This document shows, in pieces, positions 9,130 through 17,537 of a stretch of DNA of 64,000 nt. Under the pieces are notes generated by a model. The model searched no databases, was not told the DNA's origin, and saw nothing but the letters and a program-made list of their open reading frames with translations. This DNA comes from JBFHIJ01 sp963678775. GTDB taxonomy: Bacteria; Bacteroidota; Ignavibacteria; Kapaibacteriales; UBA2268. How positions within the stretch are numbered: position 1 is the stretch's first letter; each line of letters begins with the position of its first letter. A program made the translations under genes and the position numbers. The stretch spans positions 62,001-126,000 of the forward strand of contig CAXXGR010000004.1 of the NCBI GenBank assembly GCA_963678775.2, read 5' to 3'.

Positions 9130-9171
9130 AAAAAAGGTATCCATTATTAGATATAATAGATACCTTTTTTT
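9130..9171. terminator. bidirectional terminator between lgt and the M56 gene
   Basis: An 11-12-bp stem (A5 GGTATC at 9131-9141 pairing with GATACC T6 at 9159-9170) is flanked by A and T runs, so it can end transcription of the convergent genes on both strands. Confidence 0.8.
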
Positions 9172-9266
9172 ATGCTTAAAATCTGCGGAAGTGTAGAAGT
9201 AGATTTTAAATATTAGAAAGATTGTCTTTCCTATTCTCTTATATTTCCAATACCAATTTATTTCGT

Positions 9267-10943
9267 TTATCTATTATGAATCTCCTTATAACTTGCTTTT
9301 GCTCCATAAGCAAACCTTATAGTCAGTGGCAGACGCTTCTTGCTGTTAAATTTCTGATTTGGGCGGAAACCATTAAGTTTGCTAAGTGCTTCTTTGGCTG
9401 ATTCGTCGCAACCATAGCCCATACTTTTTTCAACTTTTATATCTTTTGCCCTACCATCAGCATCTACTTCAAAACTTAGCTCTACCTCACCTATTGCTTC
9501 TGCTTTTCTGGCTGCGTCAGGATAATTAAGCAATTTTGGTAATCTATAACATTGTGCATTGCTCAGCACAGGCAAACCCATTTTAGCAAATCCGGCATCT
9601 TCTGAGGGGTTAGTGTATCCAACTCTATAATCTGCGTAAGGGAGTTTAACGCTTACTGTCCCACTTGCGTTATAGTCTAACCACTTCTGCTCATCACCTA
9701 TGATTAGCATCATTCCACTTTCGCTTATTATTTTTTTGCCGTCTTTAATTGCCGGAGTGTAGAGAGGATCAATATCTTTTACCGCAGCTATCAACTGACT
9801 TTCTATATTTTTATCTATACTGCTGTTGCTCCAGAGCTTACTATCTGCAAATTTTGCATTAGACATATATGGCTGACCAATTCTACCATTAGTATCAATT
9901 TCATAGCTAACAGAAAACTTTGCTGTCTTTGTGCCATTTTTCCAGTCTTCCGGTAAGGTGAGTCTTTTCCTTATTTCTTCATCGAAATTTTTTACTTTTA
10001 TCCTTGCTATGCTATCCGGACTAAGGTATTTGCTGTGATTTCTTTGCTTAAAAGGTTCGTGAGTGTTGCAGGAAAAAACAAAAAATAGTGCAGCAAGCAC
10101 AGGAACTAATGCCAAATACTTTGTTATCGATTTCGAGTTTGAGGGTGATTTATCTAACATTTTCAATCTCCTAATAAGTTTTATTCCATTAAAACTATTT
10201 GCAAGACTAGCTACATTTGCCCCTACTGTGATGTCTAGTAACGTTTGCATATATTCAGCTTTGCTTCTTACTTTTACCACGGCTTCTGCATCTGCGATAT
10301 ACTCATGAGTAGACTTTAAATCCCTCTCAAAAAGATAGATAAAAGGATTCAGTATTTGCATAGATTTTAGTATCTGTATCAGATGTAAGTCTATATTATG
10401 CCACTCCTTAGCATGAATTGCTTCATGAGCTACAACATACTCTATATTGTCACTTTCATATACCGAACGAGGTATAACGATTTTATTGAAATAAGTAAAA
10501 GGACTTATATCTTTGTCTGTTAGATGTACACTATAACCATTTATAGTGCTTATGTGAGACTTACGAAGAATATTTAATATTTTAATATTTGAATACAAAT
10601 ACTTCAACAACATTAAGCCAATAAACAGGAAATATGAGTACCAGAGTAAATTCCTTAGATTTTTTAATCCACCGGTTTTTGTAAATGTTTCCGGTTTGGG
10701 AATGGGTATCTCACTTGCTCCTTTGGGCGCTTCATCCTGTAAGCGTAAGATTACTATTTCATTATCTATCGTTGCATCTGTTTGGAACTCCAACGCCGGA
10801 AAAATAAAAGCAGCTCCCACACATAGCAATAGAATTGCTCTATTTAGGCGATGAAATGTTGTATTCCTTACAAAAACAAAGTAGATGACATATAGCACAG
10901 CCATGCAAATCGCCACTTCGAAGTTATAATATAAAAATTCCAT
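9267..10943 (-). CDS. BlaR1/M56-type membrane metallopeptidase sensor with TonB C-terminal domain
   Basis: This is a membrane sensor-protease of the M56 (BlaR1/MecR1) group. The first 125 residues hold about three membrane segments. A zinc protease motif AHEAIHAKEWHN (H173, E174, H177) follows, with a downstream THEYIADAEA supplying the third ligand region, then a fourth membrane segment near residue 285 ending in a cysteine. The remaining half is periplasmic and ends in a TonB C-terminal-like domain (YPDAARKAEAIGEVELSFEVD, then DESAKEALSKLNGFRPN). In Bacteroidota these proteins pair with BlaI repressors. The BlaI gene lies 5 bases upstream in the same operon, so the pair likely senses an envelope signal and derepresses its own operon. 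The signal is unknown. Confidence 0.9.
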   Translation of the reverse strand: MEFLYYNFEVAICMAVLYVIYFVFVRNTTFHRLNRAILLLCVGAAFIFPALEFQTDATIDNEIVILRLQDEAPKGASEIPIPKPETFTKTGGLKNLRNLLWYSYFLFIGLMLLKYLYSNIKILNILRKSHISTINGYSVHLTDKDISPFTYFNKIVIPRSVYESDNIEYVVAHEAIHAKEWHNIDLHLIQILKSMQILNPFIYLFERDLKSTHEYIADAEAVVKVRSKAEYMQTLLDITVGANVASLANSFNGIKLIRRLKMLDKSPSNSKSITKYLALVPVLAALFFVFSCNTHEPFKQRNHSKYLSPDSIARIKVKNFDEEIRKRLTLPEDWKNGTKTAKFSVSYEIDTNGRIGQPYMSNAKFADSKLWSNSSIDKNIESQLIAAVKDIDPLYTPAIKDGKKIISESGMMLIIGDEQKWLDYNASGTVSVKLPYADYRVGYTNPSEDAGFAKMGLPVLSNAQCYRLPKLLNYPDAARKAEAIGEVELSFEVDADGRAKDIKVEKSMGYGCDESAKEALSKLNGFRPNQKFNSKKRLPLTIRFAYGAKASYKEIHNR

Positions 10944-10948
10944 AGTCC

Positions 10949-11323
10949 TCAGTCCTGTTTGTTATTGATTTCTTTATCAATTATAGATTTAATTTCTTCC
11001 AAGTCCTCAATGCTTAGATCTTTGCTTTTAGAGAAGAAAGAAAGTAGATTCTTGTAAGAACCGGAAAAATAATTAGAGATAAAGCCTCTCATAAAAGTGC
11101 CTGTATAATCTTCTTTGGACACTAAGGGATAGTACTTGTGCATTTTGCCATACTCCTCATGAGCAGCATATCCCTTAGTCTCTAAAATTCTGATTATTGT
11201 AGAAATAGTAGTGTAAGCCGGTTTAGGCTCACCCATGTCTTTGATAATGTCTCTTACAAAGGCGCTGCCCTGTTTCCACAGTATCAACATTACTTGCTCT
11301 TCTGCTTTAGTTAGTTCTTTCAT
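10949..11323 (-). CDS. BlaI/MecI/CopY-family transcriptional repressor
   Basis: This is a winged-helix repressor of 124 residues. The N-terminal motif LTKAEEQVMLILWKQGSAFV and the recognition region PAYTTISTIIRILETKGYA are typical of BlaI/MecI. The C-terminal part (LLSFFSKSKDLSIEDLEEI) is the dimerisation and protease-sensitive segment. It is the first gene of a two-gene operon with the M56-TonB protein. In the family, cleavage of the repressor triggered by the M56 partner releases the operator. The upstream region holds several palindromes built from ACTAA/TTAGT half sites, listed separately, which are the expected operator. Confidence 0.93.
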   Translation of the reverse strand: MKELTKAEEQVMLILWKQGSAFVRDIIKDMGEPKPAYTTISTIIRILETKGYAAHEEYGKMHKYYPLVSKEDYTGTFMRGFISNYFSGSYKNLLSFFSKSKDLSIEDLEEIKSIIDKEINNKQD

Positions 11324-11341
11324 AACCCTTCCTTACTTACT

Positions 11342-11391
11342 ACTAAATTATTAGTTAATAACTAAAAGCAATATACTACTAAAGATTTAGT
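11342..11391. promoter_or_regulatory. putative BlaI operator array
   Basis: Three dyads built from ACTAA/TTAGT half sites lie 19-68 bases upstream of the blaI-type start: 11342-11355 (ACTAA, 4, TTAGT), 11351-11365 (TTAGTTA, 1, TAACTAA) and 11378-11391 (ACTAAA, 2, TTTAGT). Another pair of half sites follows near 11399-11412. Family operators are palindromes with TAC/GTA-type cores, so binding is inferred, not shown. The region is shared with the divergent TonB-dependent receptor gene, which may be co-regulated. Confidence 0.55.
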
Positions 11392-11501
11392 TGTGCAACT
11401 ATTTTTTTAGTAGTTCAATATATATATTTTCCTTTTATATTGTTCAAATAATTCATATAATAGTAAGTCTATTAACTATATGGATATGAAGGACTATTTA
11501 T

Positions 11502-13484
11502 ATGTTTAAATGGATTACATTGCTATTTCTTTGCGTTATATTTACTTCTCTTGCGCAAGATAGATACGACGAGGTACGTAACATGAGCCTGGAAGAGCTT
11601 ATGCAAGTACCCATAAAAGTTTCTACCTCGACCCCGTCCGAAATGTTTGAAAAGCCGTCTGTTGTTTCTGTGATTGACAAAGATTTGATTAAAAACTACC
11701 ATTTTGAGAGTGTGGCTGATGCCATACGAATAGTAGCAGGAGTGGATATTACTCAAACTACTCTGGATAGAAATGTTGAAGCATTCAGGGGTATTTTGCA
11801 GAGTTTTTACAATAACAAAGTGCTGATGCTTATCAATAACATACCAACATGGAATACATTATATGGCAGCCATACTTTAGATAGAATAGATATTAACGAT
11901 GTAGAAAGAATAGAAATATTGAAAGGTCCGGCGTCAGTTTTATACGGAAGTAACGCTTACAGTGGAGTGATTAATGTCATTACCAAAACTGATAAAGAAG
12001 ATAAATTGCGTGGTAATTTGCGTCTGGGTTATCCAAGTTTGATGTCTGCCTCAGTTGAATATACTGCTAACTTAGGTGACTTTAAGCTTTGCTTTAGTGG
12101 TTCAAATAAAAATGAGTACCGTAAGCCATATCTGATGAATTTTGCTCCTGATCCTGTACTCGACCAACAAGGAAACACTGTTGCCTTTGACAGCATCGCT
12201 TACTTTCAGGAAAAATATAACTCCAGCAGCACCAATATAAATTTAATTTATAAAAAGCATTCTCTTTTTACTAACATTTTTCAACATGAATATACATACC
12301 CGGGAATGAATATATCGTATGCCAGTTCGGCAAACAGTAGAATTCGTGACAGAGGTATTTTGACAGGATACAGCGCACAGGAATTAACTATTACAGATGA
12401 CATATCGCTTAATGCACAACTGTATTTGGACTATTTCGAGCGTGACCATGTAGATAATTACGAAAAAACTACAGAGATAACACTCGGCGATTCAAAATTC
12501 GGCGCAATTGCAAATATTGATTACCTTGTCAATAAATATCTTTCTTTAGAAGTAGGTGCTGATATAGTTAGTTGTTTGGATCATAATCATCAAACTATAT
12601 ATATCCCTACAGATTCTATAATAGCAGAAACTTTGAATAACGCAAAGCACTTCAACGAATATTCTGTTTTTACACAGGTGGACTTATCTTATGGACTGTT
12701 TAGTATGTTGTTTGGCAGTCGTGTTACGGAAAATGAGACATTTGGTTCTAATATATCTTCAAGAGCTACAGCAAACTTTAAACTTGCAAACACTCAAGCG
12801 GTAAAGATACTCTACGCCGAAGCATACAGAGTCCCTAATATGCTTGAACTCTATGGAAAGCATATTACTGTGGTCGGTAATCCAGACCTTTCGCCTGAAA
12901 CTTCAAAATCATACGAGTTATCTTATCTTTCCAAATTCCATAATTTGATGGCTCAGGCAACGGTCTATTATACAGATTATAACAACATTATCTTAAGAGA
13001 ACGCCCCGACTTAACACAAGCTGCTAATTATAAAAATGTTGCTCGGTTTTCCGGTTATGGTGCAGAAATAGAGATGCGATATATTAATAAGAAGTTTATT
13101 AACGGCTATCTAAACTACAACTACCTGGCGGGTGATAAATCTATTGACGCTAACAACAATTACCAGTTTATTCCAAAGCATACTGTTTCTTTAGGTCTTG
13201 ACAAATCTTTCGGCAATTTGTCAATATCCGGCAATACTTATATTTATACTAAAACTCGTGGCCTGTTAGAAGACATACCTGCGCAGTATACTATTAATAC
13301 TCACGTATCCTACCACCATAATCTAAAAAATGGTATAGGGCTTACTCATTCAGTTTCTGTTACAAACATTAACGACAGCGACATGCTTATCCCTGAGTAT
13401 ATTCGTAAGCGAGAAACTGTCAATGCATTACCAACCTCTGCATTTGGAAGAAGGATTTTTTATTCGCTGACCTTATCTCTGTAA
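11502..13484 (+). CDS. TonB-dependent outer-membrane receptor
   Basis: This is an outer-membrane active transporter. The 660-residue product has a signal peptide (cleavage after about residue 18, SLAQ), a short leader with DEVRNMSLEELMQVPIKVST, a plug domain (residues about 45-155, with PSVVSVIDKDLI and DINDVERIEILKGPASVLYG, which is the classic plug end) and a 22-strand barrel ending in the aromatic-rich RRIFYSLTLSL. The leader EELMQVPIKVSTST resembles receptors of the FecA/BtuB-like vitamin and siderophore group, but the ligand cannot be named. It is divergent from the blaI-M56 operon and shares its regulatory region. Its last 25 bases overlap the end of the convergent GT39-like gene. Confidence 0.9.
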   Translation: MFKWITLLFLCVIFTSLAQDRYDEVRNMSLEELMQVPIKVSTSTPSEMFEKPSVVSVIDKDLIKNYHFESVADAIRIVAGVDITQTTLDRNVEAFRGILQSFYNNKVLMLINNIPTWNTLYGSHTLDRIDINDVERIEILKGPASVLYGSNAYSGVINVITKTDKEDKLRGNLRLGYPSLMSASVEYTANLGDFKLCFSGSNKNEYRKPYLMNFAPDPVLDQQGNTVAFDSIAYFQEKYNSSSTNINLIYKKHSLFTNIFQHEYTYPGMNISYASSANSRIRDRGILTGYSAQELTITDDISLNAQLYLDYFERDHVDNYEKTTEITLGDSKFGAIANIDYLVNKYLSLEVGADIVSCLDHNHQTIYIPTDSIIAETLNNAKHFNEYSVFTQVDLSYGLFSMLFGSRVTENETFGSNISSRATANFKLANTQAVKILYAEAYRVPNMLELYGKHITVVGNPDLSPETSKSYELSYLSKFHNLMAQATVYYTDYNNIILRERPDLTQAANYKNVARFSGYGAEIEMRYINKKFINGYLNYNYLAGDKSIDANNNYQFIPKHTVSLGLDKSFGNLSISGNTYIYTKTRGLLEDIPAQYTINTHVSYHHNLKNGIGLTHSVSVTNINDSDMLIPEYIRKRETVNALPTSAFGRRIFYSLTLSL

Positions 13485-14671
13485 GGCAAAGCATACATGG
13501 CAATAAATATTTCTAGGAACTCTATATCTAACTTATACCTTATGTTGACCGCTGCAGTCAGGCTATATATCAAAGTATAATATAGCAGTATTGATAATGT
13601 AAGCAGGGTAAAGGACTTATTTACTTTCCAGGCTTCCTTTAGTCCGAGTATCAGCAGTACAAATAGAATTACATTAGGCAGTACTCGCACTGCTAATATT
13701 GATAAATCAGGATGATCGATATACCTCGGTGGTAAATACCAATAGTATTTTATATGATCTAATACTTTCTGAGGAAAAAGACCTGACTTAGTGTCCCAAA
13801 AACTCATAAACGCTTCTTTGTAGTGCTTTTCCATTTTTACATCATTTACTGCATCTTTTAGCGAATCTATTCGTGCTATAACAGAAGCATCTAAATATGA
13901 TTTTGTCCCTTCTTCCTGGCTTTCCGGTAATATCCCTATATACAAATTCATCCAAAAAGGCGATTTAGTAGGAATAAATTTATCAAATGTAGAATAATTC
14001 CTATAGATCCATGGCGCCTGCATTAAACTGATAATCAAGACCACTTGAATAATTTTACTAAGACCAAGCCCCCTATATGCAAACATTGCGCTCATCAGCA
14101 AGACAGGAATAACTGTAGGCTGAAGAAGCACTAAGAAACCGGCTATTATACTCAAAAATATATAGCCCCCACTTTCCCTACTTTTTACAAGCTGATATAT
14201 AAACAAAGCAAAAAGCGGAATAAACAAATTGGTTGATTCTATCACATTTGGATAATAGAAATAACTTAAATGTCCCAACAGCAACACTGCCGCAAAGAAT
14301 GACTTTTTCTCGTCAGTAATTTTTTTTGCAGTTCTAAATATAAGAATAGGAACGCAGCCAATCATGATATGCTGAATAATGACTATGACAAGTTCTGACA
14401 CACTGCCAAACATATATATAATACAGGCAAGGGACATCGGATAAAGGGGAGATTTCATGGCGGTAGAGCCTAAATGCTCATGTAGCACATACTCACCACT
14501 ATTCACCAAATTATACGCTATTTTCAAATCTTCTGCAGAGTTGAAACTGCCGTTAGAAGCAACAGCAAATGAAACTCTAATAACAAGCGAAACTGCAACT
14601 AGAATATATAAATTCCTCTCAGTTGCATAAGTTTCGTAAAAGTGTCTTATATGTTTAAAAATGTTTTGCAT
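13460..14671 (-). CDS. GT39/ArnT-like membrane glycosyltransferase family protein
   Basis: This is a polytopic inner-membrane protein of about 403 residues with roughly ten membrane segments. It has the layout of the dolichyl-phosphate-mannose/ArnT-like group: a first periplasmic loop with a SAEDLKIAYNLVNSGEY-type acidic stretch, then MKSPLYPMSLACIIYMFG, then several hydrophobic pairs and a soluble loop containing YRNYSTFDKFIPTKSPFW. Such enzymes transfer sugars from polyprenyl-phosphate donors to lipids or proteins. Donor and acceptor are unknown, and the family call rests on this pattern. Start is ATG 14671; the TTG at 14677 is less likely. The 3' end overlaps the convergent receptor gene by 25 bases. 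Confidence 0.7.
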   Translation of the reverse strand: MQNIFKHIRHFYETYATERNLYILVAVSLVIRVSFAVASNGSFNSAEDLKIAYNLVNSGEYVLHEHLGSTAMKSPLYPMSLACIIYMFGSVSELVIVIIQHIMIGCVPILIFRTAKKITDEKKSFFAAVLLLGHLSYFYYPNVIESTNLFIPLFALFIYQLVKSRESGGYIFLSIIAGFLVLLQPTVIPVLLMSAMFAYRGLGLSKIIQVVLIISLMQAPWIYRNYSTFDKFIPTKSPFWMNLYIGILPESQEEGTKSYLDASVIARIDSLKDAVNDVKMEKHYKEAFMSFWDTKSGLFPQKVLDHIKYYWYLPPRYIDHPDLSILAVRVLPNVILFVLLILGLKEAWKVNKSFTLLTLSILLYYTLIYSLTAAVNIRYKLDIEFLEIFIAMYALPYRDKVSE

Positions 14672-14832
14672 ATTCAAATTTTAGTATTTATAAAGAGCCC
14701 AAAAGTCGACCTCACAAGTTCGCCATTTTATATTATTACAAGTATCTAAACTCTATTGCTAATAAAAAACAAAACCACTATTACTTTCAATCGCATGTTT
14801 ATTCTCTTATTTTATTAATAGTCTGATCAATA

Positions 14833-14873
14833 GGATTATATTTAATCTATGGATTATATCTAATCCATGGATT
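14833..14873. repeat. 18-bp tandem repeat, about 2.3 copies
   Basis: Two imperfect 18-base units (14833-14850 and 14851-14868, both starting GGATTATAT) and a degenerate third abut the stop codon of the lipoprotein gene. Each unit is itself a near-palindrome (GGATTATAT-TAATCC). It may fold as a hairpin in the 3' UTR. Confidence 0.6.
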
Positions 14874-15761
14874 CTATTGGATCTCAATTTTGTAAGAAAG
14901 TTCTTTATTTTCATAGACAAATATTGTGTCTGCTTTTCTTCTTGCTGCAAATCCCTGATCGAATTGATTATAGGCGATAAAGCCGTCTTCTTTGCAAACT
15001 AAGTGCATAAAGGCCTCATAACTGCCATCTTCTAATACATCAGGATCATCATCACAAACCTGAATCTCATCTTCTAAGCGGATTACCAGGACTTCTTCAA
15101 GATCTAACGTATCAGGTCCGATCATTTCAAAATCAAAATCTCCAAACAAATGTGGAACTACATATAAGGTTTCACTTTCTTTCTCTATTTCCTCATCGAA
15201 CATACCATCGGAATATATAGATTCTGCTTCGAAATAGATTTTATCATTTTTTTGCATCCAGTTATTAAAACTATAGAGCAGCATGTTATCAATAAATTCC
15301 ATTACCAAAAATGGTTCTTCAGCTAAAGAATACTGGACTTTAATTTTGCCGTCTTCATGCCTTAGAGTTGTGTATCCACCTTCTTTATTCCTTGAATAAG
15401 TGAATTTTAAGTCTGATTTTTTAATATCAATCCCAAAATAATTTATTATATCAACCCCAAGATTCTTATTTGAATCCATAAATAATCCGTTTCCCAGATA
15501 CACCCCGATATAGTGATACTGAACTATTTTTGCATCATTGTAATTCCATTTTTTAGTGCCTATGGTTTCCATGCGGAAAATATCTTCTCTTTTTTGAAGC
15601 AAATCAGCACCCAAAGTAAATGATAAATGCTCCGTTGCAATCGTGCTTGCTGAATCAAGCGCATATTCCATATCTACTGTACTAATAGGTATATTAGATT
15701 TTTTTGATCCACATCCGCTTATAATTAAGACTGCTAAAAAAATAGTAGCTATTAGTTTCAT
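14874..15761 (-). CDS. uncharacterised lipoprotein
   Basis: Family not recognised. The 295-residue product has a signal peptide ending in a lipobox (LIISGCGSKK), so the mature protein is lipid-anchored in the envelope. The mature part is acidic and beta-rich (for example YHYIGVYLGNGLFMDSNKN, VMEFIDNMLLYSFNNW), with no repeats or obvious catalytic motif. It lies directly downstream of an Rhs core remnant (15825-15886), the position taken by immunity-like lipoproteins in the rest of this array, so it may be an orphan immunity protein. It is also longer than the other candidates (159-211 residues), so an unrelated lipoprotein is equally possible. Confidence 0.6.
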   Translation of the reverse strand: MKLIATIFLAVLIISGCGSKKSNIPISTVDMEYALDSASTIATEHLSFTLGADLLQKREDIFRMETIGTKKWNYNDAKIVQYHYIGVYLGNGLFMDSNKNLGVDIINYFGIDIKKSDLKFTYSRNKEGGYTTLRHEDGKIKVQYSLAEEPFLVMEFIDNMLLYSFNNWMQKNDKIYFEAESIYSDGMFDEEIEKESETLYVVPHLFGDFDFEMIGPDTLDLEEVLVIRLEDEIQVCDDDPDVLEDGSYEAFMHLVCKEDGFIAYNQFDQGFAARRKADTIFVYENKELSYKIEIQ

Positions 15762-15824
15762 GATCTCCTCTTGTTTAATTTGTGTTGTTTGTTGTAAATT
15801 TATCTTCCAAAGCCCTAAAAATTA

Positions 15825-15915
15825 TAAATGCTAAGCGCACATTGCCAAGGTAATCAGTCAGTTCGTATTGTTTGTGATCTATTTGGCGCAGGTATTTTTT
15901 CACTCCCTGCGCCAA
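15825..15915 (-). pseudogene. Rhs core remnant (LTDYLGNVRL) with hairpin
   Basis: On the minus strand 15886-15825 reads RQIDHKQYELTDYLGNVRLAF, the Rhs-core motif that in Bacteroidota Rhs proteins precedes the conserved core end. It is cut off after NVRLAF and has no start. A 10-bp hairpin (15883-15892 with 15906-15915) sits at its upstream junction. The same core segment occurs at 18562-18788. It marks the left end of array A. Confidence 0.7.
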
Positions 15916-16060
15916 TGGCCTTGCTTGTTTTGGAAAATAAATTTTTGAAGAACTTGATATAAGCAGACTAAAAGCTCAACAATAAACACAGTTAATTATG
16001 CATATTACTTGTATTCTTCATTACGTACATTTTCTTTTAATTTTTATAATAATTATAGTT

Positions 16061-16777
16061 CTAATCATAAGTAAAAGCTATTTCGATAAGAATAGCTAGA
16101 AAATACCATTCTTTAATGTCATGATTATCTTGCCAAGGTACTTGTTTTAAAAGCTTAAATAAATTATCTATAAAAGCATCAAAAAAAGCAGATTGATTTT
16201 GTTGAAGTAGCATTTTTGCTTCATACATACGATATAAACATGTACACAGTCTAATAAATGATTCAAATATCATAAATCTATTAACACTATATCCTTTCAA
16301 TAAATACAAATGAACTGATAACATGTCATAATATAAGTTGTCTAATTCAGAATATCTTATAAAAGGTATATTATAATTATATCTTATATTAGACAACTTG
16401 TAATCTACATCTTCAAAGTTTTTATTTCTTGTAATAATTTTTAAGTCTATAAATATAGAATATAGAGAGTTAAAATAAGTTATCGCAAAATTGTACCAAT
16501 CTATTTTATTTAGATTAATATCTTTGAAATTAAAACTATTCCACGATATTGTTGATTTTGGTGTGATAATGCCATCAGATATTTTACTCATATCCCAATT
16601 TTTATTAAATATAAATGCATGTAATGAGTCACTAAATGAAATAAAATTATTATTCAAATTAGCCTTTTGGATTGGATCATGCCAATCTGTTTTGATTAAA
16701 TCTACGTATTCATTGAATTTCGTAATATTATCAATACCCATGATTTTTATACTTTTTATTTTTTCATTTTCTCTCAT
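16061..16777 (-). CDS. uncharacterised protein in Rhs array, possible immunity protein
   Basis: I do not recognise this 238-residue protein. It has no signal peptide, is rich in aromatic and asparagine residues (LHAFIFNKNWDMSKISDG, FAITYFNSLYSIFIDL) and is predicted mostly helical in the C-terminal half (RLCTCLYRMYEAKMLLQQ). It lies downstream of the toxin-44-like module and its lipoprotein on the same strand, in the place of a second immunity gene. Unlike the other candidates it would be cytoplasmic, so it may guard against a different toxin or derive from a lost cassette. Base composition is very AT-rich, as in the rest of the array. Confidence 0.55.
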   Translation of the reverse strand: MRENEKIKSIKIMGIDNITKFNEYVDLIKTDWHDPIQKANLNNNFISFSDSLHAFIFNKNWDMSKISDGIITPKSTISWNSFNFKDINLNKIDWYNFAITYFNSLYSIFIDLKIITRNKNFEDVDYKLSNIRYNYNIPFIRYSELDNLYYDMLSVHLYLLKGYSVNRFMIFESFIRLCTCLYRMYEAKMLLQQNQSAFFDAFIDNLFKLLKQVPWQDNHDIKEWYFLAILIEIAFTYD

Positions 16778-16804
16778 TTACTTCACTCTTAATATTGTAT
16801 ACAA

Positions 16805-16885
16805 TTAATCTATTTTTTTCACATCTGGATCACGTTCAAGAATTACTTCACCTTTATTTGGAGTATCAAATCAATTCGACGCATA
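16805..16885 (-). pseudogene. short coding remnant between array genes
   Basis: A 22-codon open stretch ending TAA at 16805 reads DTPNKGEVILERDPDVKKID at its C-terminus. An overlapping frame upstream gives MRRIDLI, suggesting a frameshifted tail of a lost gene. It is too short to assign and the coding nature is uncertain. Confidence 0.3.
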
Positions 16886-16934
16886 AATAGTTTATCATTA
16901 TTATATCTCATCAAGCTTTAAAATTACACCTGAA

Positions 16935-17537
16935 TTAATTATAATTCTGATGTCTTTGAAAATAAAGAAAGAGACTATCTCCAACTTCAGATACACCAAT
17001 ATTTCCTAAATATTTTTTATGTGTGTTGACAAATTTATATGCAGATGTAAATTTGAAAACATTACTTTTAAGTTCAATAAAATATGACACACTAAACATT
17101 TCATCAGGCGTCAAAGGAATATCTATCGAAGGATATATTTTTGATGCACTTCCTGGCCCATATTCTTTAGAATAATTTATATATCTAAAATATTCTATTC
17201 CAAACTCGTTATACAGCAGGTCACAAATGGTATTAATTTCATCTATTGACATAATTTTATATTGATTTTTATATCCAGCTACATAGCTATCATAATTAAA
17301 CAATATTTTTTCATTAGTGATAGTATCATATAATTTAAAATATACTTTATTATCCAAATCTGAATAAGAACAGTATATACCTGATATAGGATTGTTATCT
17401 ACAATATATTTTAAATTATATTGTAATTTACGTAATCTGTATATCTCCTTCTGCAAATCATCGACTTTAGAATCGCATGATTGCAACAAGATCATAATTA
17501 AAAATATAACAGTTATAAATATATTTCTATTTATCAT
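16935..17537 (-). CDS. lipoprotein, putative immunity partner of toxin-44-like Rhs tip
   Basis: This is a 200-residue lipoprotein with a signal peptide and lipobox (MILLQSCDSK), a short coiled-coil-like stretch (VDDLQKEIYRLRKLQ) and an otherwise unrecognised mature domain. The chosen ATG (17537) lies inside the last codons of the upstream Rhs-tip gene (11-base overlap) and has a strong GGAGG Shine-Dalgarno, so translation is coupled to the toxin-like gene. Tight coupling plus an envelope location is what is expected for an immunity protein against a toxin acting in the periplasm. This role is inference from context; no immunity family was recognised. Confidence 0.65.
   Translation of the reverse strand: MINRNIFITVIFLIMILLQSCDSKVDDLQKEIYRLRKLQYNLKYIVDNNPISGIYCSYSDLDNKVYFKLYDTITNEKILFNYDSYVAGYKNQYKIMSIDEINTICDLLYNEFGIEYFRYINYSKEYGPGSASKIYPSIDIPLTPDEMFSVSYFIELKSNVFKFTSAYKFVNTHKKYLGNIGVSEVGDSLFLYFQRHQNYN

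Noticed and set aside
9267..11323. Beta-lactam resistance locus because of BlaI/BlaR-like genes
   Set aside because: No beta-lactamase or PBP2a gene is adjacent; the M56 protein ends in a TonB-like domain rather than a penicillin-binding sensor domain.
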